DNA of 41,845 nt from Parageobacillus caldoxylosilyticus NBRC 107762 (GTDB lineage: Bacteria; Bacillota; Bacilli; Bacillales; Anoxybacillaceae). How positions within the stretch are numbered: the stretch's first letter is position 1; each line of letters starts with the position of its first letter. The DNA lies in the NCBI RefSeq assembly GCF_000632715.1, contig NZ_BAWO01000018.1, forward strand, positions 1 to 41,845. Direction: 5' to 3'. Below, piece by piece: positions 16,224-24,814 of this stretch. A program made the position numbers and the translations under genes. The notes under the pieces are model-generated. The model ran no database searches. It saw only the letters and a list, made by a program, of their open reading frames with translations, and was not told the origin of the DNA.

Positions 16224-17666
16224 TTATCCAAAATAATTGCGTAGGCCGTTGGCAATCGCATTGGTCACTTCCTGCTGGTAACGGTCTGTCGCAATGATGT
16301 CCGCTTCTGTCGGATTGCTTAAATATCCAAGTTCCACTAGTACAGACGGAAGCTTGTTTTCACGAATAACGTGATAATCTCCGAAACTCACCCCGCGAAA
16401 CGGAATCGACATGATGCGGGAAAACGGATGTTCAAGCGACAATGCAAGCAAATAGTCGGAAAACATATCATAGTAATACACGGTCATTCCTTTGGCATTT
16501 TGATCCTTCGAACTATCATAATGAATGCTAATAAACGCATCGGCTTGATAGCGATACGCCGTTTGCACACGCTCGGGCAAGGAAAGGTATCGATCAGTGG
16601 AACGCGTCAGCACGACGTTTGCCCCGTATCGTTCCAGCTTTTCCTTTAACAGCTTTGCCGTTCGTAAAGTTAAGGTTTTCTCCATCGTTCCGTTCACACT
16701 TCTCGCACCGCTATCTTTGCCGCCATGTCCGGCATCGATTACCACCGTCTTTCCTTTTAATGTTTTGGACTCCGACTTGCCATCAGCACTAACGGAAACA
16801 AGCCAGCCGGCAATATAACCGATTCCTCGTCCCGGAATTTCAATTCCATACCAATTGCCGATCTTCCCTAGCACCCGGTAACGCTCTCCATACCGCGCTG
16901 TTGCTTTCACGTTCCCATCCAACGAAGGAGCCGAACGAATATTCACATCGTCATACAATACCGTCAACCATTGCGAAGTCGCAGGAGAAACAATGGATAT
17001 ATAATCGCTAGACACCCAGCCGATCTTTTCATCTTCTGTGGTAATTTGATACCATTCTCCTCGTTTCAACATAATTTGCACTTGTTGGCCGTATGTCACT
17101 TTTTCCACACGTTCTGCCTGCAATGACGGTCTTGCCCTTACGTTCAAGGAATCAGCCGTTACCCATCCTATTCGTCTCATCTCTGTTTCCTGCTGACCAT
17201 CCGAAGCGAGATAAGCCAAGGAAACCCAGCCGACGAACGAAGGTGCTACAATTTTTGCCCATCCGTCCTCTGTTTCTGCTATGTGAACGGTTTGGCCTTG
17301 CACAAGATAGCCAATGATATTTCCATGGCTACTTGGGATGGAACGAACGCGAAGACGATCAGCCGTCACCACTGCCTTCTTCCGCACACCAATAACATAT
17401 TGCTTCGCCACCCAACCAGTTTCGCCATGATTCAACCGTAATTTGACCCAGCTCCCTTTCTTATCAAGGACGTAATACGTTTCGCCTTGATCAAGCTTTG
17501 CGAAGGCACGGTACGACGTCCCCGGCCCTGTCCGGACGTTCAAATGATCCCCTTGCACGATCACCTTGTCTGCCTTTGCTCTCCCTTGAAAAACAGGCGG
17601 AAAAAAGGAAAAAATGATAGACACCAAAAGGAAGGAAACTACTAATCTTATATGTAAACGACTCAA
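16224..17666 (-). CDS. Secreted N-acetylmuramoyl-L-alanine amidase with four SH3b repeats
   Basis: A 480-aa peptidoglycan hydrolase that cuts the bond between N-acetylmuramic acid and L-alanine. The N-terminal signal peptide (LVVSFLLVSIIFSFF, cleavage near GRAKA) is followed by four bacterial SH3 repeats at about 33-95, 98-155, 165-225 and 235-290, each with the LNVRxxPS-like core. The amidase_3 domain from about residue 308 has VIDAGHGGKDSGA, MEKTLTLRTAK, ISIHYDSSKD and VELGYLSNP, giving the Zn ligands His/Glu/His and catalytic Glu. The start is TTG, nine bases after GGGGGAG. Similar to CwlC/LytC-type amidases; the exact paralogue is unclear. Confidence 0.92.
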   Translation of the reverse strand: MSRLHIRLVVSFLLVSIIFSFFPPVFQGRAKADKVIVQGDHLNVRTGPGTSYRAFAKLDQGETYYVLDKKGSWVKLRLNHGETGWVAKQYVIGVRKKAVVTADRLRVRSIPSSHGNIIGYLVQGQTVHIAETEDGWAKIVAPSFVGWVSLAYLASDGQQETEMRRIGWVTADSLNVRARPSLQAERVEKVTYGQQVQIMLKRGEWYQITTEDEKIGWVSSDYISIVSPATSQWLTVLYDDVNIRSAPSLDGNVKATARYGERYRVLGKIGNWYGIEIPGRGIGYIAGWLVSVSADGKSESKTLKGKTVVIDAGHGGKDSGARSVNGTMEKTLTLRTAKLLKEKLERYGANVVLTRSTDRYLSLPERVQTAYRYQADAFISIHYDSSKDQNAKGMTVYYYDMFSDYLLALSLEHPFSRIMSIPFRGVSFGDYHVIRENKLPSVLVELGYLSNPTEADIIATDRYQQEVTNAIANGLRNYFG

Positions 17667-17702
17667 CCTTTCTTACTCCCCCTCTTCATTTCCGTCTACT
17701 AT

Positions 17703-17724
17703 ATATTTCGATATCACGAAATAT
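17703..17724. promoter_or_regulatory. Dyad in the amidase promoter region
   Basis: ATATTTCG and CGAAATAT form a perfect 8+8 inverted repeat with a six-base spacer about 40 bases upstream of the amidase start. It could be an operator; no known regulator motif is recognised. The rest of 17667-17900 is AT-rich with no convincing gene. Confidence 0.4.
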
Positions 17725-17904
17725 TTTCCTGTCCGTTTAAAAATAGGAAATTGGGTTATTTTTTGAAGAATAAAGCGGTTTCCTATTAGAAAGATAGGCA
17801 GCAATGAATTAAATAGCAGGAACAGAAAAAACATATCAAAAAATGTCCAAAGAATTGCTTACTTTCCACCAAAAACAACCTAATTAAAGAATTTACCAAA
17901 TAAA

Positions 17905-17944
17905 AAATAAAAAAAGAGCGTACCGCCTTCGCGGCAACGCTCTT
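17905..17944 (-). terminator. Terminator of the radical SAM / small peptide unit
   Basis: On the minus strand AAGAGCGT...CCGC pairs with GCGG...ACGCTCTT around a four-base loop and is followed by seven or more T. It lies 33 bases after the 28-codon ORF. Confidence 0.9.
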
Positions 17945-17976
17945 CCGACAAGTTTCGGGGGAAAACCAGGCATTTG

Positions 17977-18063
17977 TCATTTTAAGTTGCCCGGAACGGA
18001 TTTAGAAAGTCTTCCCGAATTGGACGCCGCAACTGGCGATACCGCTGGGCGTAAAATGCGCAT
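17977..18063 (-). CDS. Candidate radical SAM-modified precursor peptide, 28 aa
   Basis: Directly after the radical SAM gene, the minus strand carries AAAGGAGGTG, a ten-base perfect match to the 16S tail, then ATG at 18063 after a 12-base spacer. It encodes 28 residues, MRILRPAVSPVAASNSGRLS then KSVPGNLK. The ORF fills the space between this ribosome site and the terminator. It is rich in Ser, Ala, Pro and basic residues, with no Cys, Trp or acidic residue. A second frame from GTG at 18073 gives a 23-aa peptide with one Cys but is only two bases from the Shine-Dalgarno. A precursor role is inferred from position; neither peptide matches a family I know. Confidence 0.5.
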   Translation of the reverse strand: MRILRPAVSPVAASNSGRLSKSVPGNLK

Positions 18064-18151
18064 ATCGTTTCACCACCTCCTTTGCCGCTAACGTTTTGCC
18101 ATCCCGTTAAGCATTCAAATCGCCTAGCAGCGCGGCATCATCGCGCCGATG

Positions 18152-19474
18152 TTACTGGATTTCCGATTGCTGCGCATGAATCAAACGCAGCACTTGTTTT
18201 ATTTTTCGTTTTTCATACGGGCAAGGACGCTTTCCTTTACGTATGCGGTACAACGGACAATGGTTCCCTTGACACGCCGGGCGGAAAAAACAGGCTTGGC
18301 ACGTTTCATCTTGTTCTTCTCCCGACGTAACCCATAAGGCCAATTTATCAAAATCGATGTCCATCGTTCCATCGGCATGAAGCCATCCGACATGGTTATA
18401 TTCTTCGTCAAGGGAACACGTACATTTATACACTTGACCGTTGGCCCCAATGACGAACGAATGCGGCTTGGCCGCATAACAAACCGCCCCAGAAGGCATG
18501 AGCATCGACTCAATGATCGAGCTCATCTGCAGCCCTTTGTTGATCCCTAATTCCGTAAACTCCCATATTTTCGTTTCTGCGGTACGATGGTCGCAGATCG
18601 GCAGCGCTTCATCGTTTGCTCCGCCCCATTTTCCAACAGGACGGCAGAAAATTTGAAAGCGCGAGTCTCCGGCAAAATAACGGGCCAACTCTTCTAAAAA
18701 CGCTGAAACACGGGAAAGATTGTCTTCATCAAAATTAATGCGAATGTAAATTTCAAACGAATCATCTAACGTCTGTATATCGAGCAAATGATTGACGATC
18801 GTCTCATATGTCGGCCCCCGACTCGCAAGGGCCCGGCGCGAATCATGCACGTCTTTGCTTCCATCCAGCGTCACCATAAAGCGATTCACTTTATATTTCA
18901 GTAAACGCTGCAATGTTTCTTTGGATAAATAATAGCCGTTCGTAGACATTTCCGCTTGATACGTGACGCCGTGCCGCTCCGTCCATTCGACGATCGCTTC
19001 GCTTAACTCTTCGATAATGTCCAGCGCCAGCAACGGTTCGCCGCCAAACCAGCTGACCGTAAGATGCTCGAGCCGCGGAATTTTCTTTTCCAAAAAACGT
19101 TTTAACCCATTGATGACATCGCGGCTCATATTTCCGCGCGAAAAATCTTGATAGCAGTATGTACAGCGGAAATTACACGCTTCTGTCGGAAGAACAATCA
19201 GATGCATTACATCCGTCCGATGTAAAGTTTGATGCAAAAACTGGGCGCGCTGTTTTTCATTTACACTCTCTGCGACGAGAAACCCGCATTCGACAAGCGT
19301 TTTTTCAACAGGCAATAAGTCACGGTCGATGCCGCTTGGCTTTAACGCTTGCAGCACCGTTTTTTTCTCTTCCTCCGCAACAACGCCGACCGCCCCTGTA
19401 TAACTGTTGTAAAGAATAAGCTCACCGTTTTTGGTTTGCGAAATCGCGTTAAATCGAGATGGAATCCACTTCAT
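18152..19474 (-). CDS. Radical SAM/SPASM peptide maturase
   Basis: A 440-aa enzyme expected to modify a ribosomal peptide using S-adenosylmethionine and iron-sulphur clusters. Residues 1-90 resemble a PqqD-like peptide-recognition domain. The radical SAM cluster motif is C100-x3-C104-x2-C107 in PTEACNFRCTYCYQDF, followed by SWFGGEPLL. The C-terminal SPASM domain has CYAAKPHSFVIGANGQVYKC near 345-357 and cysteines 392, 395, 401, 406 and 418 for auxiliary clusters. AGGGTG precedes the ATG. The only other coding sequence before the terminator is the short ORF at 17977-18063. Anaerobic sulfatase maturases share the layout, but no sulfatase is nearby. Confidence 0.88.
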   Translation of the reverse strand: MKWIPSRFNAISQTKNGELILYNSYTGAVGVVAEEEKKTVLQALKPSGIDRDLLPVEKTLVECGFLVAESVNEKQRAQFLHQTLHRTDVMHLIVLPTEACNFRCTYCYQDFSRGNMSRDVINGLKRFLEKKIPRLEHLTVSWFGGEPLLALDIIEELSEAIVEWTERHGVTYQAEMSTNGYYLSKETLQRLLKYKVNRFMVTLDGSKDVHDSRRALASRGPTYETIVNHLLDIQTLDDSFEIYIRINFDEDNLSRVSAFLEELARYFAGDSRFQIFCRPVGKWGGANDEALPICDHRTAETKIWEFTELGINKGLQMSSIIESMLMPSGAVCYAAKPHSFVIGANGQVYKCTCSLDEEYNHVGWLHADGTMDIDFDKLALWVTSGEEQDETCQACFFRPACQGNHCPLYRIRKGKRPCPYEKRKIKQVLRLIHAQQSEIQ

Positions 19475-19971
19475 GTTTCTCTACACCCTTTTTGTCACTT
19501 ATCATATAAAAACTTGCCGTTTCTTGCTGTTACATCGGTCACAATACCAATACCGCCCGCTACGCCACTAAATTATTGTAAAAAAGCAAATAGCGAAAAA
19601 CCCATCTTATTCTTAAATATTAGGTTAATATTTTTCGAAAAAATTTTGACAAGGAACCAACAACAAGGAAAAGAAACAGAGGCGCTTTGGACGGAAGATC
19701 AGATCGTAGGATGTCTAAGGGGCAAAAAACTCCCACTTAAAGGGGCGTTCCTGGAGTAAAGAAATCCGGGGAAAGTGTGTCCCCGGATGGAAGCGGATTT
19801 TTTGGTGATTGATGCATAGATGATGCGTTCGATAAATGGAATTCCTTGACTTGAAATATTTTCGTCATTTCTAGGCTTGGGACTTCCCCAAGCAATAGAA
19901 ACGAAAAGAGTGAACCGTCTTGACCAATCTCCTTTTAAAAAATGCGCACATCGATACTATTCCATCCACTG
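19475..19971. other. Intergenic region with decayed or unidentified short frames
   Basis: No convincing gene in about 500 bases. On the minus strand, 19605 back to 19496 reads MGFSLFAFLQ, stop, then FSGVAGGIGIVTDV and TARNGKFLYDK, ending just before the radical SAM gene. It looks like a broken short peptide. Another minus-strand frame begins ATGACGAAAATA near 19868 and runs 43 codons but has no ribosome site. A perfect GCTTGGG/CCCAAGC hairpin lies at 19874-19892. Confidence 0.45.
19764..19788 (-). terminator. Probable terminator downstream of the P-loop kinase gene
   Basis: ATCCGGGGA and TCCCCGGAT form a perfect nine-bp stem with a seven-base loop. On the minus strand TTTCTTT follows. It lies about 180 bases after the kinase-like gene. 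Confidence 0.55.
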
Positions 19972-20496
19972 TCACAGTTCAGTCACATAAAAATCGGAAA
20001 GATGCATTAAATCATGAACAATTTCCGATGGCTGTTTATGGGTTGTGTCATAAATATATTTTTTATTTTCAGCAGAGCTTCCCAGTTTTTTCAACAAGAA
20101 TAAGGAACGGTCGATTAAATGGTCATCGCCTCGTTTATTTAAGCGCTCGATTAACTTATCTTCGCTTGCTATTAATACGATATACTTGATGGGTATATTT
20201 AAATCTGAAATATGCTGGCAAAACCATTCCAATTCACTTTCAACAACATAATCGATAACAACATTTAAATCATGCTGAACAAAATTTCTCGTTAAAGAAA
20301 GAATGTTTTTCCATGTTATGGATAGCCATTCTTCCCAAGGCGGTGCATATCCTTTTTCAATCATAAACATGATGTCATCTCCGGAAATAAGCGCAGCATA
20401 TTTCAAATTTCGAGAAAGTTCCTTTGCAACTGTAGATTTGCCGACACCACATGGTCCAGATATAATGTAAATGGTTTTCTCTATGCTTGTACCCAA
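19972..20496 (-). CDS. P-loop NTPase, small-molecule kinase-like
   Basis: A 174-aa soluble protein of the AAA_33/shikimate-kinase-like P-loop group. The Walker A is GPCGVGKST at residues 14-22, an acidic pair SGDDIM follows near 38, VVIDYVV near 79 fits Walker B, and ERLNKRGDDHLIDR near 117 fits the lid arginines. It probably phosphorylates a small molecule, but the substrate is unknown. The start is TTG (20496), eight bases after GAGG. It stands alone between two low-information intervals and has lower GC than most neighbours, which may reflect recent arrival. Confidence 0.75.
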   Translation of the reverse strand: MGTSIEKTIYIISGPCGVGKSTVAKELSRNLKYAALISGDDIMFMIEKGYAPPWEEWLSITWKNILSLTRNFVQHDLNVVIDYVVESELEWFCQHISDLNIPIKYIVLIASEDKLIERLNKRGDDHLIDRSLFLLKKLGSSAENKKYIYDTTHKQPSEIVHDLMHLSDFYVTEL

Positions 20497-20777
20497 AGTG
20501 GTCGCCTCTCTTTTTTTATTATATATTCTAAATATGGAGCTGCTCCGTCAGAAAAATCAACATCATTCTTTAACGGAGCCAATCACCATATCCCTTTCGT
20601 CACTACACGTTGTGCCTTTCCATTGGCCGGAACGCGCCACGCTTCACTCGTTCGGATGCTCCGAAATTGCCCAGCAACTCCCCTGTCCGCTTCGATGGAA
20701 TGTTCTATCCGTACCAGCCGCGCGATGCCGTTCCGCCCCAAATTCTTGAAAAACAGTTATTTTTGCTTGAAATACAT
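20497..20777. other. Gene-free interval with a GC-rich patch
   Basis: No gene is supported. Bases about 20585-20745 are clearly richer in GC than both flanks, and open frames exist on both strands (minus-strand SIEADRGVAGQFRSIRTSEA is the most protein-like), but none has a start with a ribosome site. It may be a fragment of a lost gene or element. Confidence 0.35.
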
Positions 20778-20816
20778 AAAACGCCAAAACCGAATTACTT
20801 CGGTTTTGGCGAAAAA
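20778..20816 (-). terminator. Terminator of the DUF1861 gene
   Basis: GCCAAAACCGAA and TTCGGTTTTGGC form a perfect 12-bp stem with a four-base loop, followed by TTTT on the minus strand, 16 bases after the stop codon. Confidence 0.9.
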
Positions 20817-20831
20817 CTTATATTTTCTAAC

Positions 20832-21818
20832 TTATACTTCCGCTGCTATAAATCTATTTTCTTCCTGATATATCTCATTTCTTTCGTATTTGATAAACGG
20901 ATCCATAATGGTAATTTTTTGTGCTTCCGCATCGCTGATACCCGCATATAAATCAGCCGTTCCATCTCCTTTGCGAATTAAGCCGCCGCTAAAGACGACA
21001 TCCGCAAGATCCGGACGCTTCGAAACACCTTCTAAAAAATGAGATCTCGTTGCGATAAGCTCAATATCGGAAAACTCCATCGTATCCGGATTCAAAACAA
21101 ACACCATCGGGTAATAATGGCGGTGTCCCTCTTCATCAAAACAAGCGATATGCCCCAGCACGCCAATCAGGCCATTGGAAAGCAAGTGTGGTTCGTTTGC
21201 TCCTCCCCACTCTTCGTCGATAAACTGGCCTTCTAAGAGCGGAGCGTTCTCCATCACCTCACAAGTAAAATCATCGAGCGATGGAATTCGGATAAATCCA
21301 ATTTTACCGCGTCCGCCTTTTTCACCTTGTGGTCGTGTAAGCACGCCAATCGATCCGTCTTTCAGCTCGATAAGCCTTACATCTTTCATACCATCTGGAC
21401 CTTTAGCAAACTCTTTTAAATCCGCAATACGCTTTCCTCTATAAAAGACAGTTCTCCATCCGAGGGAACCTTCCATTGTTGGATTAGAAAAGGTTTGAAC
21501 CCCTCCAAAGATTAATTCACCGCCAATTTTGGTGAAAAAAGGATCTTGTAACTGAAATACCGGTGCGCCTTCCCTTGGTATCCATTCCCCATTGCGATTC
21601 ACGAAAAAGTATACTTCCGAATGTTCGCTGTCCCGAGGTTCTACCCGGCCGGCAATGACAAGTTCCCCTTCATCTTCAAACGGCGCTGAAATATTATAAA
21701 CATCGCGGTCCCCTATACCTTTGAAAATCAATTTTTCCGGATTGAAAGGCTGCGGAGCATTTTCGAATTCTTTTAATAACATGGCACATGTCTTGGCATC
21801 CGTTTTCTTCAACCTCAT
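20832..21818 (-). CDS. DUF1861 (MTP-1-type) beta-propeller protein, probable mannoside-active enzyme
   Basis: A 328-aa soluble protein of the DUF1861 family, which is predicted to adopt the five-bladed beta-propeller of GH130 mannoside phosphorylases. Visible landmarks are GDRDVYNISAPF near residue 37, the repeated blade edges, and EEWGGANEPHLL near 210. No signal peptide, so it is cytoplasmic. The start is set at MRLKKTDAK (21818) because GGGGGTTAGC lies before it; an in-frame ATG at 21860 is unsupported. It follows the beta-mannosidase gene but after about 470 bases with its own promoter and an operator-like site, so it seems a separate unit of the same regulon. The reaction is unknown. Confidence 0.8.
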   Translation of the reverse strand: MRLKKTDAKTCAMLLKEFENAPQPFNPEKLIFKGIGDRDVYNISAPFEDEGELVIAGRVEPRDSEHSEVYFFVNRNGEWIPREGAPVFQLQDPFFTKIGGELIFGGVQTFSNPTMEGSLGWRTVFYRGKRIADLKEFAKGPDGMKDVRLIELKDGSIGVLTRPQGEKGGRGKIGFIRIPSLDDFTCEVMENAPLLEGQFIDEEWGGANEPHLLSNGLIGVLGHIACFDEEGHRHYYPMVFVLNPDTMEFSDIELIATRSHFLEGVSKRPDLADVVFSGGLIRKGDGTADLYAGISDAEAQKITIMDPFIKYERNEIYQEENRFIAAEV

Positions 21819-22048
21819 AAAAGCTAACCCCCAACTCCCTGCCATTGATGTTTTATACATGATGCATGTGATTATATTCCATGCTCTCGTTTGCCTGACT
21901 ATAACCGTTCAGAATGAATGGCGAGTCATCTCCCCCCATTCAGGCTTTCCCAAATAAGATGATTTCTAGATGGCTTTGATGAAACAAATGTGGAAACATG
22001 CTTTCAAACGAACTCCTTCGCTTTACACCATCTCCAAAATTACAAGCA

Positions 22049-22091
22049 AGAATTATAACATTAATTCTACATTCCTAACTTATTTAGTCAA
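22049..22091 (-). promoter_or_regulatory. Predicted promoter and overlapping dyad upstream of DUF1861
   Basis: On the minus strand TTGACT (22091-22086) and TAGAAT (22069-22064) are 16 bases apart. A perfect AGAATTA/TAATTCT inverted repeat (22049-22068) overlaps the -10 and start region. A second TATAAT at 21876-21871 would give a much shorter leader, so the start of transcription is uncertain. Confidence 0.5.
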
Positions 22092-22206
22092 TCATCATTT
22101 TTTGCCTTATTCACGAATTATCGCCATTTATTCGTATTTTTGCAGTTTAAGGATCATATCATCCTCTATTTCTCCAGATTACTATGCGAACATTACAGAA
22201 ATTAAA

Positions 22207-22218
22207 TGCAACATTACA
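22207..22218. promoter_or_regulatory. Operator-like site of the mannoside regulator
   Basis: On the minus strand TGTAATGTTGCA, 11 of 12 bases identical to the site at 29622-29633. A half-match TGTAATGTTCGC lies 18 bases away (22187-22198). It is upstream of the DUF1861 promoter, just after the beta-mannosidase stop. Binding by the LacI-type regulator is inferred. Confidence 0.5.
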
Positions 22219-22285
22219 AATATTAGTCGAAAAAGGAAGGAGCAGGCAAGACCGATTCCCTAATCTTGGATAAAAAATCATCCGA

Positions 22286-24790
22286 TCAAGCACTGCCGTT
22301 GATGGCTGATACGCTTAAACCGTCTAAAGAAATGGTTTTGCCATCTAAATGTCTTATCTTAATGATCTTTCGCTCCGAAGGAAGCAAGTCAAAGAAATTA
22401 TCAGAAAAAATAATTTTTTCAGCCGGAAGTTCCAGTTTTACAAAACGGGCAAAACAATCCGTACGAATTTCTACTTCTTGTTTTTCCGGGATCACTTTGA
22501 CTTGCAGCTTCGCTTTAGGGAGCTGAAGATCCTTATGATTTCTCAAGTAATAATAATTTTCTTCTGCTTTTTTCTTCAGCGATTTTAAGCGGACAACCAC
22601 TTGTTCCGCAGGTTGGCCTTGCAAAACCTCCGCTTCTGTTAAGGAAGCAATGCGAGTCGAAGTATTCCCTTTCACATCGATAAAAAATTCTTTGGAATAC
22701 ACTAACTCGCCATTAAAACGAAACACTTCAAACACCAGTATATCTTCCACATCTTCTAATCGGTCATTCACAATCCATAGATGCAAATCATCACCAGGGT
22801 CATGTTCAAGCGTAAATAAAAGTGGAGCATTAAATTTTTTACTATAATAATATGAAGCTTTTGGCAAAAGGTAATAGTCAATCATGGACCAACTTGTTCC
22901 AGGCCAGCAATCGTTCAATTGCCAGATTAAAGCTCCGCTTGTTTGCGGTTTATTACGGCGATAATGTTCCATTCCATACTTTAAACCTTCGGCTTGCGTG
23001 AGCATCGAATAATTCATGTATTCCTCCACATTTTTTGGAATGCCGGTATACCCTTCCATTAATAAAATCCCTTTTATATGATGATAATCTTTATTGCGAT
23101 ATGCCAGCTCATCGCTGCCCCAATAAAAAGTTCCCTCAGGCAGATTTTTTTCCAGTGTATAGCGATTGGCAGAAGCATGCATGCCAAACTCGCTGCAAAA
23201 CCGGGTACGATCCTTCTTATAATTTCGAAACGAAACCCCCTCCACACTGATGTTTTGCCCTAAATTTTGACCAAATTTCCGGGGTTCGACATTTCCATGC
23301 CAAACTTGCCAATTATGACGATCGCCTTCCTCTTCCGAGTTGTGGTCATTTCCGCCATATGGCGAGCTTGGCCAGTAAACCCTTGAAGGATCCAATTCTT
23401 CCAATAGTTCAGGAATTAACTCATGATAGATTTTTTCCCCGTAAAAAGGGGTATGAATGTTCCCGGCAGCCCGCTCCACTTCATATAACCAATCGTTTTC
23501 GTTATTTCCGCACCATAAAGCGATGGAAGGATGATTCCGCAGCCGCTTAATCACCGAAACCACTTCTTCCCGGACATTTTCCATATAATTGCGGTTGTAA
23601 TCCGGGTATAATGCACAGGCAAACATAAAGTCCTGCCAAACTAAAATCCCTTGACGATTGCATTCCTGATAAAAAATGTCTTTTTCATAAATCCCTCCGC
23701 CCCATACACGCAGCATATTCATATTCGCTTCTTTCGCCAGTTGAATAAGATGGCGATAGCGCGATTCCGGGGCAGATCCTAAAAAGCTATCAACAGGAAT
23801 CCAGTTTGCTCCTTTGGCAAAAATCTCTACTCCATTTAACACAAAGGTAAACCGCGGATTCCCTTCGCGATCTCTTTGCATGACTTCCATCGTGCGAATC
23901 CCAATTTCGGTTTGATACGTATCAAGAACTTCATCTTCCCATTTTAAAACGACAGATAATTGATAAAGATTTGGCTCTCCTAAATCATGCGTCCACCAAA
24001 GGTTTGGATGGTCGATGTTTAATTTCAGCGTCGCCCGATCTTGTTCCATATTTACGGTTTGGAAAAATTGTTGTTCTGGATCTTTTAGCGTAATTTCTGC
24101 GTGCAACGGTTTTCCCTTAACAAAGCTTTTTGTGTAAATATCTATTTGAACAAGAGCCCGAGAATCTTGGATATCAAGCGTTCTTGCGTAAACACTTTCG
24201 ATTTTGGCAATTTTTCTTTTTTCCAAACGCACCTCTTTCCAAATTCCTACCGTTAAAATTTGCGGACCCCAGTCCCAGCCAAAATGATATTGAGCCTTGC
24301 GCGCCCATATGCGGTCTTTGCCAAATCCAGCCCAATAATTCTTCTCCTTATCCTTTAACTGATAGGAGACAGGATTAAATTTCACAGCCAAGACATTTCT
24401 TCCGTCCACAATTTCTCTAGTCACATCAAAAGTATGAGAAATGAACATATTTTCCGTAGACCCTAATTCCACTCCATTTAAATAAACAGTCGCAAAAGTA
24501 TCCAGCCCTTCAAAAATCAACTCCAGCCGTTCATCTTGATCTAAGTTTTTTTCAAATGTAAATTCCGTACGATACCACCAAACCTTTTCTTCCACCCATT
24601 TCGATTTCAAATCATTATGGCCAAAAAAGGGATCATCAATCAAATTTTTTTCCCGCAAAATCGAATGTACGTCTCCCGGCACCTTTGCGGACATCCAAAA
24701 GTGATCAATATAGTTTGGATCCGCAATCGTCAAATCCCTTACTTGCCCTACGTCAAAATATTGTATTTTCCAATTTTTATTAATTAACAA
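22286..24790 (-). CDS. Beta-mannosidase, glycoside hydrolase family 2
   Basis: An 834-aa cytoplasmic retaining glycosidase that removes non-reducing beta-D-mannose. Domain order is the GH2 sugar-binding domain (1-190, with FEGLDTFATVYLNG), an immunoglobulin-like domain (190-300), the TIM barrel (300-660) and C-terminal beta domains. The acid/base is E431 in WCGNNEND and the nucleophile E534 in FCSEFGMHA; the RVWGGGIYE motif near 361 is typical of beta-mannosidases. The start is TTG, about nine bases after GGGGGAG. It follows the ABC transporter genes but a terminator-like hairpin stands between, so it may be expressed at a lower level than the transporter. Confidence 0.93.
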   Translation of the reverse strand: MLINKNWKIQYFDVGQVRDLTIADPNYIDHFWMSAKVPGDVHSILREKNLIDDPFFGHNDLKSKWVEEKVWWYRTEFTFEKNLDQDERLELIFEGLDTFATVYLNGVELGSTENMFISHTFDVTREIVDGRNVLAVKFNPVSYQLKDKEKNYWAGFGKDRIWARKAQYHFGWDWGPQILTVGIWKEVRLEKRKIAKIESVYARTLDIQDSRALVQIDIYTKSFVKGKPLHAEITLKDPEQQFFQTVNMEQDRATLKLNIDHPNLWWTHDLGEPNLYQLSVVLKWEDEVLDTYQTEIGIRTMEVMQRDREGNPRFTFVLNGVEIFAKGANWIPVDSFLGSAPESRYRHLIQLAKEANMNMLRVWGGGIYEKDIFYQECNRQGILVWQDFMFACALYPDYNRNYMENVREEVVSVIKRLRNHPSIALWCGNNENDWLYEVERAAGNIHTPFYGEKIYHELIPELLEELDPSRVYWPSSPYGGNDHNSEEEGDRHNWQVWHGNVEPRKFGQNLGQNISVEGVSFRNYKKDRTRFCSEFGMHASANRYTLEKNLPEGTFYWGSDELAYRNKDYHHIKGILLMEGYTGIPKNVEEYMNYSMLTQAEGLKYGMEHYRRNKPQTSGALIWQLNDCWPGTSWSMIDYYLLPKASYYYSKKFNAPLLFTLEHDPGDDLHLWIVNDRLEDVEDILVFEVFRFNGELVYSKEFFIDVKGNTSTRIASLTEAEVLQGQPAEQVVVRLKSLKKKAEENYYYLRNHKDLQLPKAKLQVKVIPEKQEVEIRTDCFARFVKLELPAEKIIFSDNFFDLLPSERKIIKIRHLDGKTISLDGLSVSAINGSA

Positions 24791-24814
24791 GGTTCACTCC
24801 CCCTCATCATCGCA

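Noticed and set aside
17786-17980. 64-codon minus-strand frame overlapping the micro-ORF stop
   Set aside because: It reads straight through the strong terminator at 17905-17944 and becomes a low-complexity Phe/Leu-rich tail.
19681-19759. Short plus-strand frame ending IVGCLRGKKLPLKGAFLE before a hairpin
   Set aside because: No start with a ribosome site; the hairpin is better explained as a terminator for the minus-strand kinase gene.
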